64,000 nucleotides of DNA from Nyssa sinensis (Eukaryota; Streptophyta; Magnoliopsida; Cornales; Nyssaceae), in contig CM018052.1 in the NCBI GenBank assembly GCA_008638375.1, forward strand, positions 9,967,506 through 10,031,505, in the 5' to 3' direction. The position numbers and the translations under genes are program-made. The notes below the pieces were generated by a model, which saw only the letters and a program-made list of their open reading frames with translations, was not told the origin of the DNA and did no database searches. Below, in pieces: positions 35,156 through 45,622 of this stretch (within the stretch, counting starts at the first letter, position 1; each line of letters opens with the position of its first letter).

Positions 35156-36843
35156 ATCTGGTCATCCGTCACTATGGTTATAGGGCATGTTTTTGCAATT
35201 TCTCTTTCTTTGGGGAGTACGTCATACTGGTCATAGAGGGTGAACATTTAGAAGACTAACTTGCCTTGATGTTGAGGCAGAGGGTCTTTGTTAACATTAT
35301 CTTTGTCAAGGAATTGAATCTTGTTCTTTGCTAACTTCTTGTGGAAAAACTTTCTCAGAGTCCAGCAATCCATAAGACGGTGGTTCGTGGATTGATGGAA
35401 GTCACAATAAGTGTTGCTCCACTTTTCTTTGTTGGAAAGGGGTTTTATAAGGGTTGGTTGTTCCAAAAGCCAATCATCCAGTCATTGCTTGAGCAAGATG
35501 CGAACCTTTTTTTTTTTTTTTTTATCCTAAAGGGAAATTTTGGTGGGAGGGTCCCTTGTCCCTTTTTCTGTTGACCTTGATGATTCATCATCTTTGGTAA
35601 AGGTAAGTGCAGCATTTTTCCAAACTCTTTTTGGGATGATTGTGGCAAATTTTTCTTGAGGCTTGGCCTCTCCGACGACGTTGACCCCCTCAGCCAACCT
35701 TGAAAGGTTGACATGTTTTGGTTAATAATGAGGACTTTGAACTCAGTTGTCATTCCATTAACTCAAATCTTAGCAAGTTCTTCTTCTATCACGGGCTTAT
35801 AAAAATTGAGATATTTATCACAAAAGCTCTTGATGTAGTCCTAAAGTGGCTTTTGGCCTTTTTGGGAGACTTAGCTAGTGTACATTTGTTAATTCATTAT
35901 TCCACGTGGAAAAACTTTGAATGGAACCTTGTTGCCATGTCATCCCACCCTTTAATGGACCCCTTAGGCAAGCCCAGATACCACTTGTATGTTCAATCCA
36001 TACGAGATTTGAAAAACTCATTGAGCCTTAAGTTGTTATCGTTTCCATGGTGATTGAGGGCTCTGATAAAGCAATGGGCATACTCATAGGAGATACCTTT
36101 TTTTTTCGTCAAACCTCTGTAATCTAATTGATTTGTACCCTTTAGGGTATGTTAATAATGCGATTTCCATGGGATATGGAGGTGTAAAATCAGCTGAATG
36201 ACATCCATGTCATTTTCTTTATAGGAAAGATTGTAGTTCCGTTTTAATATCTGAGATGGTGAGAGATTTTTTTGTGATACCTTCTTACAGTACCTCTTGT
36301 TCGATCCGGACCAAGTTTTGTTCAGGGACAATTGTGAAATAGGGGTTATACTAGCTATGGTGGTGCAAAGGGGACCGACGCCTATTAAACTCTTTAATCT
36401 TTTTACTATTGTACCTCTATCAGGGGTTTTGTGCCCTCTAGGGCCTATCGTGGGGAGTTGGGAGCCCTACTGAGCCATTAGGTGTGTCATCTCTTCCTTA
36501 CTAGTTTCCTAAAAGAGCATTGAGCATTACCTATTACAAATGTTGTATCCCTTGCAGAACAAGCAATAGAGGGTCGTTTGACGCAAGCCTGCCTGAGTAG
36601 TATGGTGGTAAGGACCATTGTTATGTTTTAAACCTTGGAATTGCTCCATAAGGAAGGGCATTTGATGTTGGCAGATTTACAGCCCTAGGGGGTGTGAGAA
36701 GAAAATGTTGTTTGAGTTTGGGAGGGGGGACTCTCCTCCTGTGTAGTAGTTTCCCTTGTAGGGTCTATTGAGGGACACATTTCATCTCATTAGGTACGAT
36801 CCCTAGTGTTGAGACCACTTCTCAAAACAGCTGGTGGTGCCAT
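35156..36843 (-). pseudogene. Ty3 gag fragment (element F)
   Basis: On the minus strand an ATG at 36843 opens MAPPAVLRSGLNTRD; later stretches read YKWYLGLPKGSIKGWDDM (retrotransposon Gag capsid, about 35900-35980) and YCDFHQSTNHRLMDCWTL (C-H-H-C knuckle variant, about 35375-35430). Several stops and frameshifts separate these pieces, and a T-run at 35503-35523 interrupts one. Gag would form virus-like particles; this one cannot. The reading continues beyond the Copia element as protease at 31832. Confidence 0.7.
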
Positions 36844-38282
36844 TTGGTGTCTACTACTTCTTAGTGGAATGGAAAAAATGTAGATTGTCCAGAGTGACCT
36901 ACGGAGAGTGATGATGAGCATAGAAAGCTAGGGAGCGTATTCGATCCCGACGAAGTTTATAAGGGTATGTTAGAGGGTAGTAAGTACACCTTTCTTGACA
37001 CTACAAGATAAAATAGTTTTAGGGAGAGGATTATGAGCTGACTAGGGAGATTGAATTCTGTAAAGATCATGGAAAAAATTAAATGTGCCCTAACCCTCTT
37101 CCTTCATTAATTGCTAGTGAGTGAGGGGGAGGATTCCAAATGTTCTTCCTAGGATATTAATGACAGCCTTTTCCGATGGAGTCCAAGCTTATCAAATGCT
37201 AATTTATCCTATTATTCTCCTTTATGTCATGTTGTTATTGCTATAGAATCTGTCTTATTTATAGCCTGGGATGCACATGCTAAGAGTATTGGCTTTAGGC
37301 GGGAAAGTTTCTTCTTCTGCCACATGTCTCATCCTTTTCAACCGATAGGATGGGTATTGATTCCTTGCACGGTACCATTAATGAAAGTCATAATCTCATA
37401 TCTCTAGTCAGACCAAAGCATTGTCTTATTAAATGTGGAATAAGCTTTGGTTACTTCCTCATTTAATATAAGGTACTTTAGAGTATCCTCTTATCCAAGC
37501 CATTATGCCACAATACCCCCAAGTATCTTGAATTCACGAGTCTCTTAAGACTTGTCCCTAAGTTTTTTAGTCATTTCCAATGGGAGAGCTATGCACGAAA
37601 TTATGCGCAGAGCATCTGGTCAGTGGAGTTTTGTCGAAAATCTCTCTTTTCCTCGCACCTCTTTTGTCTGCGAGGTTATCCTTCTATGTGGGAACGTGCC
37701 ACTGTACCTTGTGGAGCTTGTGGAACCCTATCCGGAACACTTGGCAGGTGGAGTTTTACATGGCTCTTGTGTCCACTTGACTTCATTGAGCGAGGATACA
37801 TCATTGTAACTTATGGAGCTTGCCTCGCTGGACAATCATTCTGGCGGGATGTTATTTGGCAGCCACGTGGACCTTCATGGAACATTGTGATTTCCATCTG
37901 TAGTTTATTTAATTTCTATTGTCTATAATAAGGATAGACTATATTGGTATAATAGAACGAAGTCATTATATATGACCATAGTACTGAAATAACTACAAAT
38001 ATATTGCCTTGGACCTAGAAACATTAACTCTAGAAAGGAACTTGAAAAATAATGTCAGTGTAAAGAGACAATGTCATAGAATGTAATGTAATAGAAAAGT
38101 TGAGCCATTGCATAAAATTTGAACAATAATAATAATTATGTCTGAAGCACATATTTAGATTGGCGTGATCAATGTGTTCTAAATAAAAGTGTTAAGTATC
38201 AAGGAATTATTTAATCATTCATAATGCTAATTTAGAAATTTAGGTAGACTATAAAAGCAAAATCTGAAGATGATGTGGAAAC
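36844..38282. other. Unassigned; probable 5' leader/LTR of element F
   Basis: Lies upstream (minus sense) of the gag start, where a leader and 5' LTR would be expected. I found no convincing PBS or LTR ends. 37552-37928 is open in three plus frames at once, which reflects few stops rather than a gene, and has a small internal echo (ACCTTGTGGAGCTTG, AACTTATGGAGCTTG). No product recognised. Confidence 0.3.
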
Positions 38283-38287
38283 TTATT
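38283..38287. repeat. Target duplication of Retand-like element, left
   Basis: TTATT, identical to 53993-53997. Confidence 0.95.
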
Positions 38288-38971
38288 TGATGCTGCACTT
38301 TTTGACTCGCAACACGTGTGGGCTCCGTGACCTGTAGAATACTCAGAGAGATGATCAGAGGACCACCGGATTGGCTCTGGCGGTAGCCGCTCCGATGCTT
38401 AAGTAAGTAAGAGAATTGAAAGACTGTATTGAAAGCCAAAGAATGAGCATGAAAGTAAAAGCGTACCTCTGGGGTTTAATATATAAGCCGTGGCTTTCCT
38501 AAGTTGATTAGGATTCGATGCCATGAATATAGGGATATGATCATCGGAGATTGCAGTTACCTTCTGGAGCCTTGAGTCGTAGATGGAGATAACTATAAAT
38601 AGTAGTTTCTGCATTGAAGACCGTTTCCTTATTCCCCGCTTGACAGTTGTTAAGGAAACCATAAGGTTGGATCCATAGGAAGTGTTGAATAAATATTGTC
38701 CAGAACGGGAGGTCTGGAAGATGTATACATGAGAATGTCTTGAAGGCTTCATCTGCACTGTATGACCGAGTTTATCGGCTCTGAATGATATATAAATAAG
38801 AATGCCCTGAAGGCTTGTGGCTGCTCTGTATGATAGACATATATGAGAATACCCTGAAGGCTTGTGGCTGTTCTGTATGATCGAAATTGTCAGCTCTGTA
38901 GGATCGAGATTTGTTAACTCAGTGGGCACACGTGTCTCAAAGTGATTGGTGTGTCTGTTTGTGGTATATCA
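38288..38971 (-). mobile_element. Retand-like 3' LTR (684 bp)
   Basis: In element sense this is the downstream LTR. It contains two direct ~36-bp copies of an AGAATRCCCTGAAGGCTTG unit (38799-38834 and 38846-38881). The long frame at 38399-38929 is LTR sequence and repeats in the other LTR. Confidence 0.95.
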
Positions 38972-38988
38972 GCTACTCCCCCCCCCCG
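38972..38988 (-). other. Retand-like polypurine tract
   Basis: The minus strand reads a run of ten G then AGTAGC immediately before the 3' LTR. Confidence 0.8.
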
Positions 38989-39364
38989 AGCCCTTGTTAA
39001 AAGCTAGGGTTTTAACTAGGGTTGTGGGTTTTGTGAAGAGTCATACGTTTTGCTTTCCCATTTCTCGAGACGTCGGTTTAACGCGTCATTTATTGCGCAG
39101 CCGATACTTGAGAATCCATCATTATTTTCAACCGTTGTGTCGGCTCGTCTTGGAAGGCTCATATTTCGAATGTGTATATAAAGAGAGGGAAAGGTCTTTC
39201 ATACCTTTCTTCTGTATTTACTTCTACAGTACCAGACCGCCATTTGACATATCTTGAAGTTTGGAGGATACTCGGTGTTCATAATCCTTTCTTGATCTCA
39301 GGTTCGACTTTTAGTCCCCTTCTACATTCCTTCTCATTTGTTTCATTTCTTTCTCTCGTTCACC

Positions 39365-41273
39365 ATGTCTGGCTTAGAATCACACTCTGGTTTGGGAAGT
39401 CCTTCTGAGGCTGTTCCTCGACTACAGTTGGTGAATATTGATGAAAATAGACTGGTAGAACCCCCCTCTAGTCCGGGGGTTAGGATTGTTGATGCTTTTG
39501 ATGAGCCCCCGAACAGGGCTGGTGAGACTTCTGGTCGATCCGGTTACAGAGAGGAGGGTGAGAGTGTAATTACTGAAAGTATGTTGAAGGAGTTATGGGC
39601 GAAGTTCAAACTTCCCACAAATGTTACTTTCAGGGTCCCGGATTCTCAGGATCGCCCGAGCGATGTTAGAGAGGGGGAAATCTGTGCCTATCTAGCCTGG
39701 TTTGAGATGGGTCTTACTCTCCCCTTTCCTGATATAATAAAACAATTCTTTTGTTGGTTTGGCCTTTGCCCCGCAGACCTGAACCTTAACAGTTGGAGAC
39801 ATCTGTTGAGCTTCATTGTGTTAGGGCATATGAATAATGTCGAGGTGTCCCTTGACTTGATCCGTAGCAATATGGATCTAAAACTTCAAAAGGCGGAGGG
39901 CCTTTATTACATGTCTTTTGATAGTGGGTTCAGACCCCTTACTTCTGTGCCCTCCTCTAACAAGACCTGGAAGAAGTGGTACTTTTTTATTAAAGGAGGA
40001 TGGGAATTCAAGAACTTTGAGGGTCAACCTTCCGTATTCCCTCGGACCACTGGGCCAAGGGGTGAGGCTCAACTTTTCCATGGCTGTACTGAATTTATTT
40101 TGTTCGCCAATTATTGAATTGATCAATTTCTGTGCTTGTTTTGAAATTAAGAGTGTGTGGAAGAGACCAGGCTTCTCTTCTTCGATTCAGAAGCAATATA
40201 AGAAGCTTCTGAAGCCCAGCATTAGGGACCATTCTTCCATCGTTAACCCTGATAAATTAATGGCTGCCAGGGGTAGTGTTGAGGAGATTGCTGATAATGT
40301 GATGGCTCAATGGGAGAGCGGGCCAATACCGTCCTTGGCGACGGGGGAGGCATCCTCTCCAGTGGTTCCTCCTGTCCAAAAGAAGCGGAGGTTGGTTCTG
40401 TCCTCTCCCGAGCCTGCTGAGGGGGAGGAAGAGACTCCTATCCCCATTTCGGTGGTTCCCCCAGTCCCGTCTCGTCGAGTGGGTAAGGGGGCATCATCGT
40501 CGGTGGCTCCTGATGTTGCTGATCAGGGGGCCAAGAAAATTCTGAGGGACTTCTAGGCCAAAGGCTCGGTTAAACTCAGGCCCCAGAAGTCGGAGAAGCT
40601 TCTTGCTGATTTAACCACTCTTCAGGTTAAGGTGAGCTCGTCAGGCCCTTATTTTTCTTTCCTTTAAGCGTTTATACTGGTGTTGAATTGTTTTCTTTGT
40701 ATTATGCAGACCCTGCATACCCTTTCTGCTTTGGTGGAGGTTTCTCCATCTGCGGAGGAGCTTGACCAACTTAGGGCCAATCTGGACGACCTGGGGCTTC
40801 AGCTTGGCACTGCTCGGTCGGAGGCACAACACTCCGCAGAGAAACTGAAGGAGTGTCAGAACTCCTTGATCGTGATGGAATCGGAGAAGAACCTTGCCGT
40901 TGAGCGGGCAAGAAGGTTGTAAATGGAGATGAACGACATGCGGTATCAGCACCGTAAACAGATCGATGATGCTGTGGAGCAGGCATTGGTGGACAATGAG
41001 GAGGAGATGAAGTCGAGACTGGAAGGGATGACCCATCGCTTGATTACGTTTGGGTTTAACAACTTCCGCTCCCGGCTTCTCGCCAAGTTTCCTGACCTTG
41101 ATGTCTCCTCAATTGTGCCGCCCGGATCTGAACCTTCAGAGGTTATCCAGGATGAAGTGGCTGATGTCCTCCCTGTCGATCCCACGGAAGTGGTCGTACC
41201 GGCTGAGGTGGTTGATACTGCTCCTGCCGGACCTTCTCCGGCCGCTGATCCTATCCCTGCTGATCAGGCTTAG
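39365..41273 (+). pseudogene. Antisense ORF (aORF), gypsy-type transposase domain
   Basis: Opposite in sense to gag-pol. It starts at CACCATGTC (39365); residues about 60-200 (VPDSQDRP..GEICAYLAWFEMGLTLPFPD..FFCWFGLCPADLNLNSWRHLLSFIVL) match the plant 'putative gypsy type transposon' domain (PF04195). The reading moves from one frame to another between about 40010 and 40170, by a frameshift or an unresolved intron, into an SVWKRPG.. part, a Pro/Ser-rich linker, then after a clear 78-bp intron (40632-40709) a coiled-coil-like stretch (AEELDQLRANLDDLGLQLGTARSEA) and an acidic Pro-rich tail ending at 41273. In-frame TAG at 40553-40555 and TAA at 40920-40922 break it. Function of aORF proteins is unknown. 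Confidence 0.8.
40632..40709 (+). other. GT-AG intron in the antisense ORF
   Basis: Donor AAG|GTGAGC and acceptor TTATGCAG|ACC, T-rich before the acceptor, phase 0, 78 bp. Splicing keeps the frame from the LTTLQVK side to TLHTLSALVE. Shows that the plus strand, antisense to gag-pol, was once transcribed and spliced. Confidence 0.7.
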
Positions 41274-42215
41274 GATGTATATTTTATTACCTTTCAATGT
41301 ACTTGAAACATACATTTGTTAATGGAACAATCTTTTGTTTAACGCTCGTTTCCTCAGTTATATTACTCTGTAGTATTTGTGCATGTCTTGAGTTATGTTG
41401 CTTTGTAGTGCCTTAACATATAGTTGATGGTGGTAATTGTTGCAAGTAGCGCTGCTCTGGAGTTTAGTGTATACCAGATCAGATTTTCCTCTGTAGGTAG
41501 CTGTGTTCCGAGCTTCTTTACTTGCCTTAGGTCAGTAATTGGAGACTTCTTTTTTGAAGCATTTCAAAGCTGACCGTTCTGAATCCGGAGACATAATAAT
41601 AAGTGGATACCTTATGATTGTAGTTTGGTTGATCAGAACTTCTGCCTCCAGACCTGTTAGGAATCAAGAAACGTCATAGTTGATGGACCTCTGTGGCCCT
41701 TTAATTGTTAATGACATGGAGAAACCGTCACGTCATATACGTGGAAAAGATTAAAAGCCTGTGTATTACGTGTATGGCCCTGCCTTTTGCTTCTCCCGAG
41801 AGGGTGGTTTAATACTCCATTTATTGCACCCCCGTCGTTTGGGATTTTGAAGCTAACACTTTAGCCGTTGTGACGGTCCAACTGGGTAGCCTTTTGTCTT
41901 CCAGTGTCTATATATATGGAAACGAGGGCATTCGGTTGTGCTCAACCCTTTTGCTCCCCAAACTGTTTGAAAGAGAGATTTTTATATGCTGCCGGAATTT
42001 TCCCACTTGTCCAGAGATGATGGATGATTCCTTGCCTGGGTTAGGAATAATTAAACTGTGGCTGAGAGTTAAACTTCCCTTATTTTCAGTCTCCAAGGAA
42101 GGTTCGAAGGAGGCACAAGTCTTCTTGTTTCCTCTGGCATCCGGTCGAGATTTCTCCGATTGGTGGTGGCCCCTCTTTGATTCAACCGAGGCCTAGAGCG
42201 TTGGTGATGAAGATG
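41274..42215. other. Retand-like 3' region, non-coding
   Basis: Follows the aORF stop. 41870-42196 is open on the plus strand but has no recognised domain. I see no further gene. Confidence 0.5.
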
Positions 42216-42500
42216 AAGGCGAGTTGCCTCCTCTTCCTCACGCCCTGTTAGAGACCCTCGCTCCAAGTGGCTGGGGTGAAACAGACGGTGTGAAGAAGAA
42301 GATTAAAGGTGGGTTGCCTCCTCCCTCTTGTGACTTGGCAGGGACCCTTGCTTCAATCTGCTGGGGTGTGACAACTGCTCTGAGGGAGATGAATGGGGGC
42401 CGCCTCCTCCCCTTTGTGACTTGGCAGAGACCCTTGCTTCAATTGGCTGGGGCGTTATGCCGATTACAAAGGTGGAGAATGAAAAGTCTCCTGAGGCCCA
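42216..42500. repeat. Tandem ~87-bp repeat, three copies
   Basis: Units starting at about 42219, 42308 and 42394 share GGTTGCCTCCTCCC..TGTGACTTGGCAGRGACCCTTGCTTCAA..GGCTGGGG. The first is the most diverged. Part of the variable region between integrase and 3' LTR. Confidence 0.75.
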
Positions 42501-43049
42501 GAGCCCTCATCGTCCATTGGTCATGAGACCAGTGATAGTGATGATGAAATGGCCTGGGCACTTCTTGATGCAGACTGGGGTTCAGGGCTCCTTCCTCTCA
42601 AATGGAGTCGGCAGCGGCGGTAATGGAAGTTTGGCTCCTGTGCCCCTTTATCATCCCAGGAGAAGAGCCGTTATGTTGCTAAGCGTAGCTTCTGTAATAG
42701 CTTCAGTAGTGGTGTCTTTGTACTGATGTAAATCTTCTGAATTATCAATAAAATTAGATTTCTTCTTCTCAGATCTGATGTTTTCTGTGAATGTGCTCTT
42801 TTGTAGCTTGAACACTTTCTCGTGCATTTCTGATTGTTCTGAAAATAAATCAAAGAAACTTAGAAAAATGCCTGAATCGAAGTACTTTACCCCTGGTTGG
42901 AACCATAGTACTTGTTGTTCGTTTGACAGATAAGCCAAATAATATAAGTATCAGATCCGAGGTGTTTCGATATGGGAAACTTTAATTTGTAGATACTCGG
43001 ACCTTCTGTCTGTGGATGAGCTGAATCATAGAATCTGTAAATTGAAGAC

Positions 43050-43706
43050 GGACCATGCTCGGAAGGCCTGTGTATAAGAGTAATCCAGGCTTTGTAGGCC
43101 TGCGTATGAACCAAGTATTTAAGATCTGTATATCATGGACAAGGCTCTGAAGGCCTGTGTATTATAGACGGACCAAGTACTGAGACTTGTGCATTTATGG
43201 ACCAAGTCCTAAGACTTGTACATTAATAAATGGACCGAGTAAAAACTCGTACATTATGGACCAGGCTCTGGAGGCCTGTGCATTAGTAGATGGACCGAGT
43301 GAAAACTCGTACATTATGGACCAGGCTCTGGAGGCCTGTGCATTAATAAATGGACCGAGTGAAAACTCGTACATTATGGACCAGGCTCTGGAGGCCTGTG
43401 CATTAATAGATGGACCAAGTCATAAGACTTGTGCATTAATAGATGCACCGAGTGAAAACTCGTACATTATGGACCAGGCTCTGGAGGCCTGTGCATTAAT
43501 AGATGGACCAAGTCATAAGACTTGTGCATTAATAGATGGACCAGGCTCTGGAGGCCTGTGCATTGATAGATGGACCGAGTGAAAACTCGTACATTTTGGA
43601 CCAGGCTCTGGAGGCCCGTGCATTAATAGATGGACCAAGTCAGAAGACTTGTGCATTAATAGATGGACCAGGCTCTGGAGGCCTGTGCATTGATAGATGA
43701 ACAGTT
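43050..43706. repeat. Array of hairpin-forming tandem units
   Basis: About 20 units of 26-34 bp, each GGACC + inverted repeat + TRCATTA(ATAGAT). Three unit types alternate: stem CAGGC/GCCTG with a TCTGGAG loop; stem CAAGTC/GACTTG with ATAA or CTAA loop; stem CGAGT/ACTCG with GAAA loop. The outer frame of the unit is conserved while stems differ in a compensated way. Left units (43050-43200) are more diverged. The array starts 26 bp after the integrase stop (element sense). The plus-strand frame through it (43187-43582) merely translates the repeat. Confidence 0.85.
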
Positions 43707-43731
43707 TATGGAAGTAAAAGAAAAAAAATCT

Positions 43732-44832
43732 TCATTGATAATACTTCCGCAAGTGTTCTACGTTCCATGGCCTAGGAACAGGTTTCCCAGTCATGTCTTC
43801 AAGCCAGTAAGTGGTAGGTCGAACGACCTTTGTCACTTTGTAGGGGCCTTCCCAGTTTGGTGACAACTTCCCCATGGTGGGATCCTTGGTGTTCTGAAAG
43901 ACTCTTCTTAAGACGAAGTCTCTGACTTGAAAGCTGACTGTCTTGAGTCCTACCTTGGATTTGTTGACCATTCTTTGTTGATAAGCTTCCATCCTGATGC
44001 TGGCTTGATCCCTTCTCTCTTCGAGCAAATCCAAGTTTTCCATCAGTTGCTGATCATTGGATTCTTTCTCAAAGGCCTCAGTCCTCAGAGTTGGCATACC
44101 GATCTCAACCGGAATTACTGCTTCTGTTCCATAGGCTAGTGAGAAGGGAGTTTCAGAGGTGGGAGTTCTTCTGGTTGTTCTGTAGGCCCAAAGGACTCCA
44201 GGGAGTTCTTCTGCCCATTTTCCTTTGGCCTGTTCCAACCTCTTCTTTAACCCGTCAAGGATTGTTCGGTTGGTGACCTCTGCTTGCCCGTTTGCTTGCG
44301 GATGGCCTGGAGAGGCAAAGTGCTGCCTGATGTTGAGATCTTCGCAGAATGCCTTGAAGCCTTTACCAGTGAATTGTGTCCCATTGTCCGAGATAATTAC
44401 ACGTGGTATGCCAAACCTGCACACAATGTTCTTCCAGGTGAAGCTTTCGACTTCCTTTTTTGTGATATGCGTTAAAGGCTCGGCTTCGGCCCATTTAGAG
44501 AAGTAGTCGATGGCCACCAAGAGATACTTCCTGTTTGGAGGTGCTCGTGGTAATGGGCCCACAATGTCCATTCGCCATTGAGCAAAGGGCCAAGGACTGG
44601 GAATCGAGATAAGCTCGTGCTGAGGCTGATGTTGGTACGGGGCAAATCTCTGGCATTTGTCGCACTTCCGAACATATTCTTTAGCCTGTTTCAACATGCC
44701 GGGCCAGTAGTAGCCCTGCGATAGAGCTCGGTGGGCTATAGTTCTGCCCCCATTATGATTCCCGCAGATTCCCTCATGTATTTCAGCCAAGACATACTGT
44801 GATTCATCTGGGGCTAAGCATTTTAGCAGAGG
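43732..44832 (-). pseudogene. Retand-like integrase
   Basis: Zinc-binding H2C2 (HEGICGNHNGG..H, then KCDKCQRF), catalytic core with Asp in QWRMDIVGPLP, Asp in ISDNGTQF and Glu in PQANGQAEVTNR, and a C-terminal GKLSPNWEGPYKV module of the Ty3 type. All catalytic residues are present. The frame is continuous with RNase H upstream except for one TAA at about 44833. Ends at 43732. Integrase would join element DNA to the host chromosome. Confidence 0.9.
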
Positions 44833-45615
44833 TTAAGAATACGACCTTCTGTAAAGCTTGTTGTTCAGGATCAGGTACCGAGCCGCTCTGATTCGGATTC
44901 TCCTGGATTTGTTTTTGTCCTCTGGGAGGAGACCGGACCTTAGATACTGGAGGATTGGGGTCATCCAGTTCTGGGGCTGTTCGTCAATTTGAGCAACTTG
45001 TGCTTCCTCAATGCTGGATCCTGGCTGAAAAGAGATTTTAATTGTGGAATCTGCTTCAGATTTGAGGCGGGAGGCCATGTTAGCTAGAGCATCTGCTCTG
45101 CAATTCTGGCTTCTCTCAATTTTCTGGATGGTAAACGTCTGGAAGGAATTCTTCAAATGGCTCACCAGTTCGGAATACCGAAGCATCCTGTCATCTTTAA
45201 TGGCAAATTCTCCCAAGACCTGGCTTACTACCAGTTGGGAGTCAGAGAAGACATCGAGGTTTTGAGCCTCGCATTCTAAGGCAAGTTTCATCCCTAAGAT
45301 TAGGGCTTCATATTCGGCTTCATTATTAGAAGCTCTGAATCCCAGGCTGACTGCTTTTTCTGATGTGAGCCCATCAGGGGACTGTAGCACCAGGCCTACC
45401 CCTGATCCTTGATCGGTTGACGACCCATCAATGTACAGCAGCCAGGTTCCCGAAGTTACAGTGATTTGTGCTTTGTTCTGGAGTGCCGGGGTGAACTCAG
45501 CTACGAAATCAGCTAAGGCCTGCCCTTTGATAGAGTTTCGGGGTACATATGATATGTCGAACTCCCCTAGCTCCACAGACCACTTGACCAATCTTCCCGA
45601 TACCTCAGGTTTCCT
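44833..45615 (-). pseudogene. Retand-like second RNase H (aRH)
   Basis: Carries the archaeal-type RNase H motifs that mark the Tat group: YIDGSS (first Asp), NNEAEYEAL (Glu), FSDSQLVV (Asp), RADALA (Asp). Preceded by the connection segment RKPEVSGR..GQALADF. The first ~24 codons of the open frame (45693-45623) are not element protein but sequence of the inserted solo LTR D. Confidence 0.9.
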
Positions 45616-45622
45616 CAGTATT
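45616..45622. repeat. Target duplication of solo LTR D, left
   Basis: CAGTATT here and at 49413-49419; taking LTR ends as TG..CA the duplication proper is GTATT (45618-45622 and 49415-49419). Confidence 0.85.

Noticed and set aside
37552..37928. Three overlapping plus-strand open frames
   Set aside because: Openness in three frames at once reflects base composition; no domain, splice or start context supports a gene.
38399..38929. 176-codon open frame, near-identical at 53420-53950
   Set aside because: It lies wholly inside both Retand LTRs and translates regulatory LTR DNA; identity between copies is due to the LTR pair, not to a gene family.
43187..43582. 131-codon open frame with a 20-residue repeat
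   Set aside because: It is a translation of the hairpin array, whose alternating 34- and 26-bp units sum to 60 bp and so keep a frame open by chance.
43050..43706. CRISPR-like array
   Set aside because: Repeat-spacer alternation is superficial: the 'spacers' are three recurring inverted repeats, the sequence is in a plant retrotransposon, and there are no cas genes.
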